A stretch of 62,000 bases of DNA from Bugula neritina (Eukaryota > Bryozoa > Gymnolaemata > Cheilostomatida > Bugulidae): contig OZ037771.1 in assembly GCA_964035545.1 (NCBI GenBank), positions 4,706,628 to 4,768,627 of the forward strand. The letters run 5' to 3'. The notes beneath the pieces were generated by a model. It saw nothing but the letters and a program-made list of their open reading frames with translations. It searched no databases and was not told the DNA's origin. A program made the translations under genes and the position numbers. Positions 46,391 through 57,905 of this stretch are shown here, in pieces (the stretch's first letter is position 1; each line of letters begins with the position of its first letter).

Positions 46391-46563
46391 CATCGTGCGT
46401 GTGCGTGTGCGTGCATGTGCGTGCGTATGTGTGTGTGTGTGCGTACGCGTGCGCGTGCGTGCGCTTGCGTGTGCGGGCGTGTGCGTGTGTGTGCGTGTGT
46501 GCATGTGTGTGCGTGTGTGTGCGTGTGTGCATGTGTGTGCATGTGTGTGCATGTGTGCGTGTG
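46389..46563. repeat. (TG)n / (CG) mixed microsatellite
   Basis: GTGCGTGTGC-type alternating purine-pyrimidine run. Parallels the (TG)n at 3056-3296: both sit at the left edge of repeat R1. Confidence 0.92.
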
Positions 46564-46569
46564 TTTTTA

Positions 46570-47640
46570 GTCAAAATCTTCAAAATTCACTTAGTTTCCT
46601 CTACATAACTTTTTCTGTATATCCTGAATTAAAATCTGAAATTAGTCAATCGCAGTAAAATGATAAACCTAAATTTTCAAAATAAAAATACCACTTGTTT
46701 ATTATAATGAACGTTTTATAATATTGTAAAAGCCGACAGGGGTACTGCGGCACCTTTCTAATTACAATGAAAGAAAACAACCTATTAGTTGTACTTAATA
46801 AAAACAGAATAGATGCATTGGGCTAAATCAGTAATACAGAAGTTGACCACTTTATTTTAATGCCTCTACTCATTTACACCCTTGCACTGGTCAAGCTATT
46901 TCTTTTTGAGCCATGAATAGGCATATCTATGGTGGACATCTAACATGCATTCATGTATTTTATTTTGAATACCAAGATGAACAAACATGTTAATGCTTAT
47001 AGAATTCAAATTATAAAGTAAGTATGTAAATCTGCATTGATGGCATTATCTCTTTATATTTCAGTACTGGTTGCCAAGTTTGAATAATTTTTACAATCTA
47101 AAGACTCATTGTGTAATTATTAAATGTATTTCAATATCTCAGATAGAACTAATGTGATATCATATGCACCTATACAAAGCTCACATTATTACACTTGCTT
47201 TATTTAACAAGTATAATGTGTACATGAAGGGTGGCAATGAGCCTGGGTCAATCAGTGCGGTGTATAGTGAATCTAATATGTAAGAAGAGAAGTCTATAAG
47301 TTAAACACAACAGTCATCATACCATACACTGTGGTCACACTGGAAGAGCCTATTTTCTTGAAATTCGCTCACTCGAGGCTACGATAGCTTGTCTTTTTTC
47401 TTCGTCTTAACTTCTGAAAACTATTATGATACTAAGGCTACCCTTCTCATACACATATATCAAATAGCCCTATAGCTTACCATGACAGTTCTGACAGTTG
47501 TGGCTTTACTTAAGCTGAGAATACTGGACCATAATGATTGTAAAAATAGTCAACCAAAAGATATTTTACTGTAGTGTGTGTGTCGCATCCATTATTTCCC
47601 ATGATATAGCTGGTATTGTATCTATAGTATTATATATATG
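46570..47640 (+). repeat. Segmental repeat R1, copy 2
   Basis: Direct copy of 3330-4290, downstream of gene E (which reads leftward). Contains about 80 bp extra near 46780-46860 relative to copy 1. No gene seen. Confidence 0.75.
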
Positions 47641-48290
47641 CATAAGTTGAAAGCTTTGTTAGCCACATGTCTTGCAGGGTTGGTGCAATCACTGGCACAG
47701 ATATCAGTTATTGCCATGTCACTTAGGGCACTATCTATTTTATAGCTTACACTCATTTATAAAAAATGACAAAATGTCAGGTTAAAATTACTGTAATAGC
47801 GCTAATAATTGCGCCCTACGCGTGGTGGCTATCAAATGGTAATTGAGTAGGGGCTACAGTTATCTCTATGCGTAGGGAATCTGAAAGCGCCCTTAAACTC
47901 TGCACACCTGACTATCACCTGTCAAGTACTAACTCTAGTGTGTCAAAACCTGGCAGGGAGTGTGTCACATTCTAGCTGTAGCTAATATTGTACTGTGGAT
48001 TATTTCATTATTCAAAGTTATTTTTTATTACAAGGTTTTAATGTTCATTTATTAATAATGAGTAGAGTTTTATGGTATTTTATAGAAGTTTCCTTTCTCT
48101 ATTAATTGTAGTTGTCTACTCTCCATTATCTTATCCTAAGAACGTAATGCTGAGTAAATTTAAAATATAGTATTTATATAATATTAAAAGAGTTGCTTTC
48201 TTTTCGTTGGCAATATTTTATCAGCTATTTTAAGCCTAGCTGTTTCATATAATTTTAGTATAACATGTATGTTAGGATAACTTGTTGCAA
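47580..48290 (-). repeat. 3-prime flank repeat FR, copy after gene E
   Basis: Inverted relative to the C and D copies, as expected for the leftward gene E. Interrupted by a 167-bp MITE at 47726-47892. Confidence 0.78.
47726..47892. mobile_element. Harbinger-like MITE, 167 bp, with TTA target duplication
   Basis: Flanked by TTA (47723-47725 and 47893-47895). Ends are GGGCACTATC and GAAAGCGCCC, short inverted repeats of GGGC-type. Flanks of C, D and F show the uninterrupted site (TGTCACTTAAACTCTG at about 57146). A 3-bp TTA/TWA target and GGGC ends are typical of PIF/Harbinger elements. Confidence 0.75.
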
Positions 48291-48717
48291 TTAAATATTC
48301 AACAGTGCAAATATGGAAATGAATGGTATAATATTACTTAGTTATTATATTTAAATAATGTAACTTTTTCAGTGTGTAATATGTATAATTCTAACTTGAA
48401 TTAAATTAGTTAAATGTTTTAAACTGGTCCAAGAAAAAAAGCAGTAATGCATGCATTGATGTAGCAATTTCATATGTTTCATTTATAGATTATATACCAG
48501 TTTATATTTTTCTATTCACAAAAAAATTAACTCAAAAAAAAGAGAAAGAAGAGAAAGATCTCACAGCTATCTCATATTCAGTACTCTTACACTAACACAT
48601 TTCTACCTATCTGACTAATCACTGTCTGCCAAATGTCAGTGTTTATACTGTCTTAATCTTATAGTAGTTTTAATTTAGTCATCACGTTATACTAAATCAC
48701 AAAGGTCAGGAGTAAAA

Positions 48718-50373
48718 CTATGAAGTATCCTGTTTCACAGGCTCTGGTTTGAGTGGCTGTTTAGTTATCTTCATCCAGATTAGATACACGACCAGAACTG
48801 ACAACTGCAAAATACAAACCAAAATTCATGAAATGCATTCTAATTCAAATCAATTACTTGAATCTGTGAAATAAACAAAATGATACTGATTTTTGAATTT
48901 TTCCGTTTAAAAATATCTGTTAAAACTTCACTTTTAAAATGGTACACTTATTTCATATCAACTATGTTAAATATAAATGTAAAGCATTCACTGTCACCAG
49001 CGTACATAATGTTCTAAGGCCTAAGCAATACATGATGTTATTGTATATTTTTAATTGCAAGCATATATATTGGTATCGTTAGAATGTATTTCTGTTCAGC
49101 AGAGATTAATGTGGTATAGCTATACAACAATGCTAATGCACAATATATAGAGGCAGCATTAAGTTACTTATTGTAAGTATAATATATCTTTGACAACTCT
49201 CCTATAAGAAGAATGAAACTTAAATTTGAACTACATTATTATTATTATTATTATTATTTAAGGTTGTAATTATTAAAAAAACATATTTAATTATTTTTCT
49301 ATTAAATAATTTATTTTTTTATATTTTGCAAATAGCTATCTAAATGCATGGTAAACTTACAAGTAATTTTCTTCTACTTACAATTAGCATATCTAAGAAT
49401 GACAATACAGTCAATGTCCATGTGAAGTCAGTAGCATCAGTGATAGCTCCTGACATTATTGGACCAACCATGGCTCCTAGACCCAGACCTCCATTCAGTA
49501 ATCCTGTTACCATTCCATAGGTCTGTATGCTGTCTTTTTCATGACCATTTACTCTGGGAGTAGTATATGACTTTTAGTTCACTTTGGCATATATTGAAAT
49601 GCAAAAACATTAATTTTTTGTTCAGCTTATTTTTGTTCTGAAACATACTAAGGACTTGATAATCGAATAATACAAGCAACTTTATACTTTTCTTTTACTA
49701 ATTACAAGCTTGCAGGCAAAATCATAACTTACAGAACTTATATGAGAACATGAGGTATAGTAACTGCGTTTCCATTGCTTTGCATTATGCTAATGAAATT
49801 TTCATTTGATGTTTGGGAACCATAAATTAATGCAAACCGCAACCACAAATCCATCCTTATGAATATTCATATGCCTCCATTCAAAAAATGAAAATGCAGT
49901 AACTGGCACAAATCTCTAATTGTTATAGTTCAAATAACTTGCATTAATAGAAGTGTAACAAATCACAAACTTTACTGCTTTAGAAACAGTTAGGAATTAT
50001 TACTATCAATATTGGAAAAATAAATTAAGACAGTGCTTTGAGTGGGAACTCACACTGCAAGATTAATAGCTGCCTGAAAAGGTGGAACGTATATGGCTAC
50101 TTGTGACAGCAAAGACAAACTTCTCATCACTACTGTCAGCTCAAAGTATCTACAAAATTGTATTGATTTAAATATGCAACCAAAAAGTGTAACAGATATA
50201 CTCAGATAGAAAATGTTGACTCTGTTTAGCAACAATGACGACAATTACCTATCAGCCTAAATTGCAATTAATATAATAATGATAATAATAATATAATTTA
50301 TAAATTCGTTTTTAAAATTGCTTACCAATATATTAATTATAAGAGGGAACTTTAAAAATTGATTTTACACACT

Positions 50374-50434
<61 letters not shown>

Positions 50435-53400
50435 GGAGCAGCCGTGGTCTAGGGGTTAAAGCGTTTGCTTTGTGAACACGAAGTTGTGGGTTCGAATCCC
50501 GACAAAGGCCATTGGTGATGTTAGGAAGAGCATCCAGTCATAATTGCTCCTGTGCCTCATTTAAACAAGTCCTTAGCCCGTTCTAGCAAAAACCCTTACC
50601 ATCAGGGGTTTCTCACAGGGATAGCGACTATAAACTTGCGTGGGTTTTTATATATATATAAACTAGTGCAAAGTGCACACAACGTGATGTACTTGAGGTA
50701 TGTGCAAAACTAAATGCTTGCCATAAACTTGTGTTTATATATAAATTTTGATTAATTATGTATGCAGCATTCTCTCAAAAGCATAGGTGTAGGGCCACAC
50801 GACGAGTTTTCACACGTGCGAGAATACACGCTAGTGACCTCCCACACACACACAGTGCGATTGTTGCGAGTGCAAAAATTTATTAGCTCGCCTACAGACA
50901 TTTGTTTTTAAACTACGTCATCAGCAAAGTGATTTGGATATTATAAAAGCGGAAATGCAAGCTATATAAAACTGTTTTAATTCACCTCGCTAGAAGTTAA
51001 ATTGTAAATTAAAATAAAAAAATGTGCTTGCTAAATATTACATGGTAATATAAACCAAGTTGATCAAACATGCATAAGCGTGTTGCACTTCTTGCTCAGC
51101 AAGAAGTGCAACACCCTTATGCATGTTAGACACTTGAAAATTCGCATGCAATGTCCAGTTTTTGAGCTAAATGGGATTTCTCGCACGTCACGCTCGTGTA
51201 AAACGCGTCGTGTGGCCCTACGCTAAGCCAAGGGCTACAGGGTGCGTATTTTTGCAGATGAATATTTAAACCACAAGTAGAACAAGTGTCTACTGTATTG
51301 TCAGTGAAATCGAAAAACTACTAGCTAATAACATTTGCGATCAACTTTACGACTTGCCTTGTTGCTACGGCTACACACATGGCACAGCATAAATTAAGTT
51401 TTCGTTTTTAAATTGCACTCGCTTTCAATAAAACGAAATTTACTGAAATGTATCACTAAATTAAAAAAAGTGGGCCAGCTAAATAACTACCAGCCAATTA
51501 GGTGACGATGACAGAGACGATTTGTATTTGCGTTTCAAATGCTGAGCGCAAAATGCAAAGGTTTTTTCAACGCATACAGTGGACACCTTTTCTACTTGTG
51601 GTTTAAGTTTTTGTCTGCTAAAATAAGCACTGTCTTCCCATAGGCTGAAGCAAACCTATAAGCAACTGAAACGTCATAAAATCTTACCGTTTGCTATGAA
51701 ATATGAAGTTCAGAAGTAGTGAAGGTCCCATTAAGAGATCCATGAACACACACAACAAACAGCCTATTACCATCGGAGTATAAATAAATCCCTACAGAAA
51801 ATGTCTATTGGAAAAGCAGATTATATAACAAATTGTTCAGAAACTAAAATTTGCAAAACTAAAATTTTTGAAATGGATACATTTTGTCAAAAATAATTTT
51901 TTGATGAAGGAAAAACTTCAACTTTATAAAAATTAAATTTACTTTTGTTAAAATAAATGCAAGTGCCCAAAACTCTAACCCGTAATCTAAATTAAACATC
52001 ATTTAATTTTTGTGTGAGATGTTTTATTTGCAGTATAGCCAATTCTAATCTAATCCTGATGAATAAATGATACACTTGTTATAAAAATAGTACAACAATT
52101 CATTATAATTATGTTTTATATTCGAATGTCAAAGTTTTTTGTAAGCTCTTAATTTTACTATCAAGTGTTACCTTGTTGACTAGTTTAGCCATTGGTGGGC
52201 ATCCAATCAAATACAAAGTTGACCAAAATCCAAACAGCAAGCCAATATTTCGAGGATCAGTGCCAAACTAGAAAAACATCAGATGCTCAATTAAGCTCTA
52301 ATATGTCAACCTTGTTAATCATAGCCTTATAATTGTGATACACAGAGTAAATATAGTCTAACAGAGAAATTGTTTTGTCAAAAATAAACTCCATTTAATC
52401 TAATATAGTGAAATTCAAAAAATTCAAATGATTTTGATTGAAGTCTAAAACATCATTACAATGTATTAATAATTAGACCAATAATCTAATAGCAATTTAG
52501 GCTCTTTGTAAAACTTTGTCATAAATGTGGTAGGATATTTTATATGACATGGTAAGTCTTCACTTTAATTAGGATTAACCTAAATTATTATAATTATATG
52601 TCAAAGTGGTAACTATTGTGTTTTGGGGTGAAAGGTTATTAACATAAGGTTACAGTTATTTTGATGCTATGTACTTTTTTGATGGCGTTAATCAGATTAA
52701 TGTTCGGGTAAATAATCAGTTTTTTCATATTATTACATTATAGATATGAAAACAAGATATAGTTTGGGTTTTCGTTTCTTATAATACACATGTTATTCTA
52801 CAAAACAAACAAATATGCTATTACAAGCTGATTTCAGCGTAAGCTACTTACAGAAACTGATAGGAAGTTGCTGAGTCCGGCAGATTTTGAGCTGCTAAGC
52901 ACATACAATATAAAGCAGCTAAAAGTTAAGACTAAAACACCCGGTATCTTTATCATGGCTGCTGACGAGTTTGATTGCTTCTTTTCACTCACTAAAACAG
53001 AAAAAGCCAATTTCTTAATTCTCTTTATATAATATCAATCTGCAAAAAAGTTGCCACATTTATATAATTAAAAACATGTATCTATACCTTATCTACCACA
53101 TAATCTAATTTACCAATGAAGCTCTACTTAATATGATGCTATTAAAAATGAACATTAATTGTTCTGAACAATATTTAATTAGACAAATTATAACTTTCAC
53201 ACTCATAACTTGCGATTGTTTAAATTACCAGAAACTCCTGGCAAAGTGTTTTTAAAAAAATGTCATTATTCATACAAATTATCATAAATTTAAATCTAAT
53301 TTATTAATAATGTCAACCACAACCTAACAATATTCAACATAAACTACATTATATAGTTCGAAAGGAAGTTAGAGCAGGTAGAATGATTCATGTATACTTA

Positions 53401-56360
53401 TCCAAAAACTATAATACTTTAAATTTATTGTTAGGCATATTTGCTTATAAAACCAAAGTTTTTATAAGCCCAAATGTTACAATACTGAGAACATAATAAT
53501 TATGCTTGGCATTATAAATCAGTCTAGGTTAGTATACTGTAGATATTCATAAAAATTGCAATTGATCTGAAGAAATTTTAAGACTCCTAACATGGCTAAA
53601 CATTTCATTAATTCGTGGAAGGCATCAAAAAATATTTAGCTGCTTTGGTTTCATCAACTATTAGCACACAGAATAAAACACAATAAGTTTTTTCAAAGAA
53701 ACTTCCTTGAAATACATACCATTTGTTGAAACAATAAATATCTGTAGCAGACATGAGACACCAATTAGACCACCCAGTGTCCAGAACATACAGCTATATC
53801 CTCCAATCTATAAATAGAAGAGCAATTGGTAGAGCTGTCAAAATTTAATTAAAATATATACCATTAGAAAAGAAAAATATGGAGAGATTAAAACCTAATT
53901 ATAGTAATGCATAATATATTGTGTGCGCGCATTCGTGCGCGCGTGTGCGCGTGTGTGCGCGTGTGTGCGCGTGTGTGCGCGTGTGTGCGCGTGTGTGCGC
54001 GTGTGTGCGCGTGTGTGCGCGCGTGCGCGCGTGTGTGTGTGTATAAGATTATTATAGTGCATATGTGTGCACATGTGGGCCATTCACAGTTGGCTATTAT
54101 ATGGAAAGAGATATTATATAACATGATGTATATATAATGTATTATATCTCTTTCCACTATGTATGGTAGACAACAATAAGATGCATGATATGCTCACTGA
54201 TGAAGCACAAACATTACATTACAAAAAGTTAGAAGGTAAAAATACCTACAGCAATGCTGCACATGCCGTCTGATATTTTGACAACAATTATATACAGACT
54301 ACTACAACAACTGCTTGATTACTTCACCTGCTGTAAAGCTGCTCCTAGGGCTGGTCCAGCTGCGTACCCTCCCCCTTGTATCATCTCTACAAAGCCCTAA
54401 GGCAAACATAAATATTCTTCAATATGGAATGTTCGGAGACAGGCTATTTATCATAGCAAAATACCTAGTTTTCCTAAACCGCTTAAAACATTTAGCTAAA
54501 GAAATATCATATTCAAAAGTACGGTAATTAACAATTTTTACTGCAATAATGAAAAAATACTTAAGCATCACTACAGTTATGTTTATGTAGTTCTTGTCTC
54601 AATTATATATCAGGAATAGTAATTATATACACTACTTACCGCAACTATACTATAGTATAGAATAAAATACCTTACTCACCACAACTGTACTAGTATGGAA
54701 TAATATATAACAACACCCACCACAACTGCACTATAATATGAATTATTATACAATTATACTTAATTGCCACGCCTTACTAGTGCGAAATAATATACAATAC
54801 TTACCACAACTGTCACAATATAGAACAAAATACAATACTTACCACAACTATACTAGTGTGAAATGATATACAATACTTACCACAATTATACTAATGTGAA
54901 ATGATATACAGTACTTACCACAACTGTACCTGTCTGGAATGATGTGTGTTTAAGTAGAATTGTCATCACAGATACTGTAAGACTAGCTGTAGCACTTCCA
55001 GCTAAAATTCTGGTAGTTATACACAGTGGAAGGAACATCTGATTTGGTGCATACGTTACAGCACTGAAAAAAAGTTATTGCTTATTGCTTTTGCATTGAA
55101 CTATAGTTTAAATTATAATCCACAAAGATTATTCAAAAAACACTAGCAATAAAACAACAGTAAAAAGTTATTTGCATATTGGTCTTCCTGTTATAATGAA
55201 AATAAACTTCAAAAAATGCATAAATCAACGGACATAATTATATAAGCAGAAGGAAGACTTGCTTTAAAACATTGTGTGTTTATATCAATTCATCTCATTC
55301 TGAAAATTAAGTTGCTTCACTGAAAGTTTTTTCAAAACAAAAACACTGTCAAAACTATGACTTCATGATCACTTTACATGGCTGACCGTATGAGACATTA
55401 GATATGCAATTAATTATTTATTGTTGATTAAAACTAACATTTCTGGGTAAAATATTTCACTGTAATTACTTCAATGAACTTGGAAACTAAATATAAGCTA
55501 TAGTTTTATTGTTATAGTTGTTTACCCAAAAGATATGCATGAGACTGCTGACAGTGCTGTACCTGCTATGCATGCTGTTCTTGGGCTTATCCAATTAAAC
55601 TAAAAAACATATCAGAAGATCTTCGAGAGTTTTATCTCAGTGCACCATAAAAATTATAAAAAGCAGTTTTACAATACACAAGCTTTCGCATCACATTATG
55701 ACTATCAGTCTACCACTAATCAAGGAGCTTACATCTGAGTTGATATTAAATTGGCAAAATCTTGACAACTTTGTACCTTCGATTCCTAATCAACAGAGTA
55801 AACTTGTTAAAAATATGAATCAGTTGCTTTGCACTCTAAATATCTTTAGTACAAAAGCAAAGATTTACCACAAAATTTGGTCAACCTAATAAACGCTGCA
55901 TAGGCTCAACAATAGTAAATGTATGCACGTGTATGCACATTTACGCAGACAAAATGTTTCTTTTAGCATAGCAATAGTTTGTTCTTATATGATGTCAAAA
56001 CTCGTAGAACATTTAAAATCGCTGTCAAGTTAAAACAGGGTGACTACTGTATGTAAACATGAATATTACCAGATATCCCAAGACTGGTGCAGTCACAAAT
56101 CTAGCAAACTCAAATGAACTGAAAACAATTCCAATCTCCACATGAGATAATCCTTTGCTCTTTGCTTCTTGAGGGAAGAAAGGGAACAAGAAAGTGTCAG
56201 TGCACAACGCCACAAACTGAGAGAATAGCAGGACACCTAATAGCAGGTACTCTCTACACTTGGTCAGGCTATGATCAGTTCCCTTCCCAAATAGTCTTTC
56301 AGTGTCAGTGTCTTCTTCCTCTAGCAGACGCTTGATTTCCTGTTCTCTTGACTCGAGCAT
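48718..56360 (-). CDS. Gene E: complete SLC18B1-like MFS transporter, 11 exons, 453 aa
   Basis: Leftward paralog. Exons in transcript order: 56360-56070, 55599-55526, 55063-54919, 54396-54328, 53807-53720, 52991-52852, 52267-52172, 51791-51688, 50149-50054, 49553-49382, 48804-48718. All borders and phases fit and there is no internal stop. Exon lengths equal gene D. Exon 1 begins MLESREQEIKRLLEEEDTDT. Exon 8 is unusually diverged: conserved GWVIIVFIDLL is GCLLCVFMDLL, GPSPLL is GPSLLL, and FHGKK is FHSKR. Exon 6 is also changed (LTFSCFILYVLSSSKSAGLS). The two antiporter-type Gly-Pro motifs are kept. Only about 48 bp of the conserved 5-prime flank remain before the start codon, so its promoter differs from B-D. 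Intron 8 holds a SINE and two MITEs. Confidence 0.86.
49759..49904. mobile_element. Small MITE in intron 9 of gene E
   Basis: The left end AGTAACTGCGTTTCCATT and right end AATGAAAATGCAGTAACT are inverted repeats (about 18 bp, two mismatches). The matching intron of gene F lacks this block. About 145 bp, non-coding. Confidence 0.6.
50380..50431. repeat. (TA)n microsatellite
   Basis: TA run immediately before the SINE in intron 8 of gene E. Confidence 0.93.
50432..50650 (+). mobile_element. tRNA-derived SINE
   Basis: The head is tRNA-like: A-box GTGGTCTAGGGGTTA (50444-50458) and exact B-box GGTTCGAATCC (50489-50499), the internal RNA polymerase III promoter. The acceptor stem does not pair, so it is not a tRNA gene. 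The body follows (GGAAGAGCATCCAGTCATAA and so on) to GCGTGGGTTTTTATATATA. It is inserted in intron 8 of gene E, antisense to the gene. One copy only in the window. Confidence 0.8.
50784..51225. mobile_element. MITE family M2 in intron 8 of gene E
   Basis: The left end TAGGTGTAGGGCCACACGAC and right end GTCGTGTGGCCCTACGCTA are inverted repeats with further matching inward (GTTTT, ACACG). Non-coding, about 440 bp. It directly abuts an M1 element, the two sharing a TA. Confidence 0.75.
51224..51646. mobile_element. MITE family M1, second member, intron 8 of gene E
   Basis: Inverted relative to 39833-40181 with shared strings ACCACAAGTAGAA, CACCTAATTGGCTGGTAGTT (as reverse complement) and GTGTCCACTGTATGCG. 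Terminal inverted repeats are still visible (TAAGCCAAGGG and the TAGGCT end). Confidence 0.72.
53921..54043. repeat. GTGTGTGCGC decamer array, Z-DNA prone
   Basis: A regular 10-bp unit, GTGTGTGCGC, repeats about nine times with CG-rich edges. It replaces the (CA)n run of gene D at the same intron 4 site. Strict purine-pyrimidine alternation with many CG steps favours Z-DNA. Confidence 0.9.
54630..54925 (-). repeat. Tandem exon 3 donor repeats (gene E)
   Basis: Minus-strand copies of the donor unit (plus strand ACTTACCACAACTGTACTAG and variants), about six to seven units after the true donor. Homologous to the arrays in B and C. Confidence 0.82.
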
Positions 56361-57060
56361 ATTAACCAGACTGACACAGAAACTAGTAATAATAGTAACC
56401 TACATACCAAACTTTAATGCTAATAGAATTCAAATTATGCAAGTATGTGAATCTGCATTGATGGCAATAACTCTTCATATATCAGTGCCCTCTGCTAAAT
56501 TTAGATTGTTTTTACAATCTAAAGACTTTTTGTGTAGTTCTTGAATGTATTTCAATACCTCAGATAGAGATTTGATGCAGTCATATGCAACTATACAAAG
56601 CCTACATTATTACAATTGCTGTATTTAACAATTATAATGTGTACATGAAGGGTGGCAATGAACCTGGGTCATTCAGTGCAGTGTATATTCAATCTAATAT
56701 GTAAGAAACACAGTCTAGAAGCTAAACACAGCAGTCATCATACCATAAACTGTGGTCACACCAGTAGAGGCTTGTTTATCAAAATTCTCTCACTCAAGGC
56801 TGCAATAGCTTGTCTTATTCTCTTTTTCTTCTTAACTTCTGAAAACTATTATTATACTCGGGCTACCCTTCTTATACACATATATCTAATAAGTAGCCTT
56901 ATATCTTACCATGACAGTTCTAACTGTTGAGGCTTTTCTAAAGCTGAGGATACTGAACTATTGACTGTAAAAGTAGTCAATTAGAAGATATTCTACTATC
57001 AGTTTGTTCCACATCCATTATATCTCATGATATAGTTGGTATTGTATCTGGTATTATATA
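56361..57060 (+). repeat. Segmental repeat R1, copy 3 (partial), joined to gene E 5-prime end
   Basis: Conserved gene flank ends at about 56408. From about 56415 the sequence matches R1 (AATTCAAATTATGCAAGTAT; CATGAAGGGTGGCAATGAAC). Only the right two thirds of R1 are present. The junction removes the usual promoter block of gene E. Confidence 0.75.
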
Positions 57061-57480
57061 TATAAATAAGTTGAAAGGTTTGTTAGTCTTAGCCACATGT
57101 CTTACTGAGTTGGTGCAATCACTAGCACAGATGTCAGTTATTGTCATGTCACTTAAACTCTGCACACCTGCCAAGTACTAACTCTAGTGTGTCAAAACCT
57201 GGCAGGGAGTGTGTCACATTTTAGCTGTAGCTAATATTGCTAATAATGCTCAGTTAGTAATGATTAGCAAAATTTCATGGGTCTTTTTAGAATTTATCCG
57301 TTCTCTATTTGTAGTTGTCCTCTCTCCATTCCTTTATTGCAAGGATTCAATGCAGAGTATATCTAAGATCTAGTATGTATAGAATATTAGAGAAGTTGTC
57401 TTCTATTCGTTAGCAATATTTGATCAGCTATTTTCAGCCTGCTTCATAAGATTTAGTACAACACGTCTATTATGATAACT
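57000..57480 (-). repeat. 3-prime flank repeat FR, copy after gene F
   Basis: Inverted copy of 37430-37890 (minus-strand sense), continuous with R1 on its left. Confidence 0.78.
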
Positions 57481-57905
57481 TTTTGCAAATAATTAGTCAA
57501 CAGTACAAATATAAAAATAATAGAATATTCATTGTATTTAAACAATGAAACTTTTCACTGTCTAATGATTCTGCCTTAAAGTGAAATAGCTAAAATTGTT
57601 TTAGGCATGGTCTACAGTAAAGAGCAGTAATACGTGGATATGATGATTTCATATGTTTCATTTATTAATTATACACCAGTTTATATTTTTCTATACACAA
57701 AATATTTACTCAAAAGAACAAGAAAGAAGAGAAAGATCTCACAGCTATATCTCATATTCATTACTCTTAGACTAAGACATTTCTACCTATCTGACTAATC
57801 ACCGTCTGCCAAAACCTTCTGTTGTTATTGTCTCATATAATTATTTGCAACTTTAGTTTAGCCATGTCATCACATTATACTAAATCACAAAGGTCAAGGG
57901 TCATA

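Noticed and set aside
50432-50510. tRNA gene
   Set aside because: A and B boxes are present, but the acceptor stem does not pair and a SINE body follows. Called as SINE instead.
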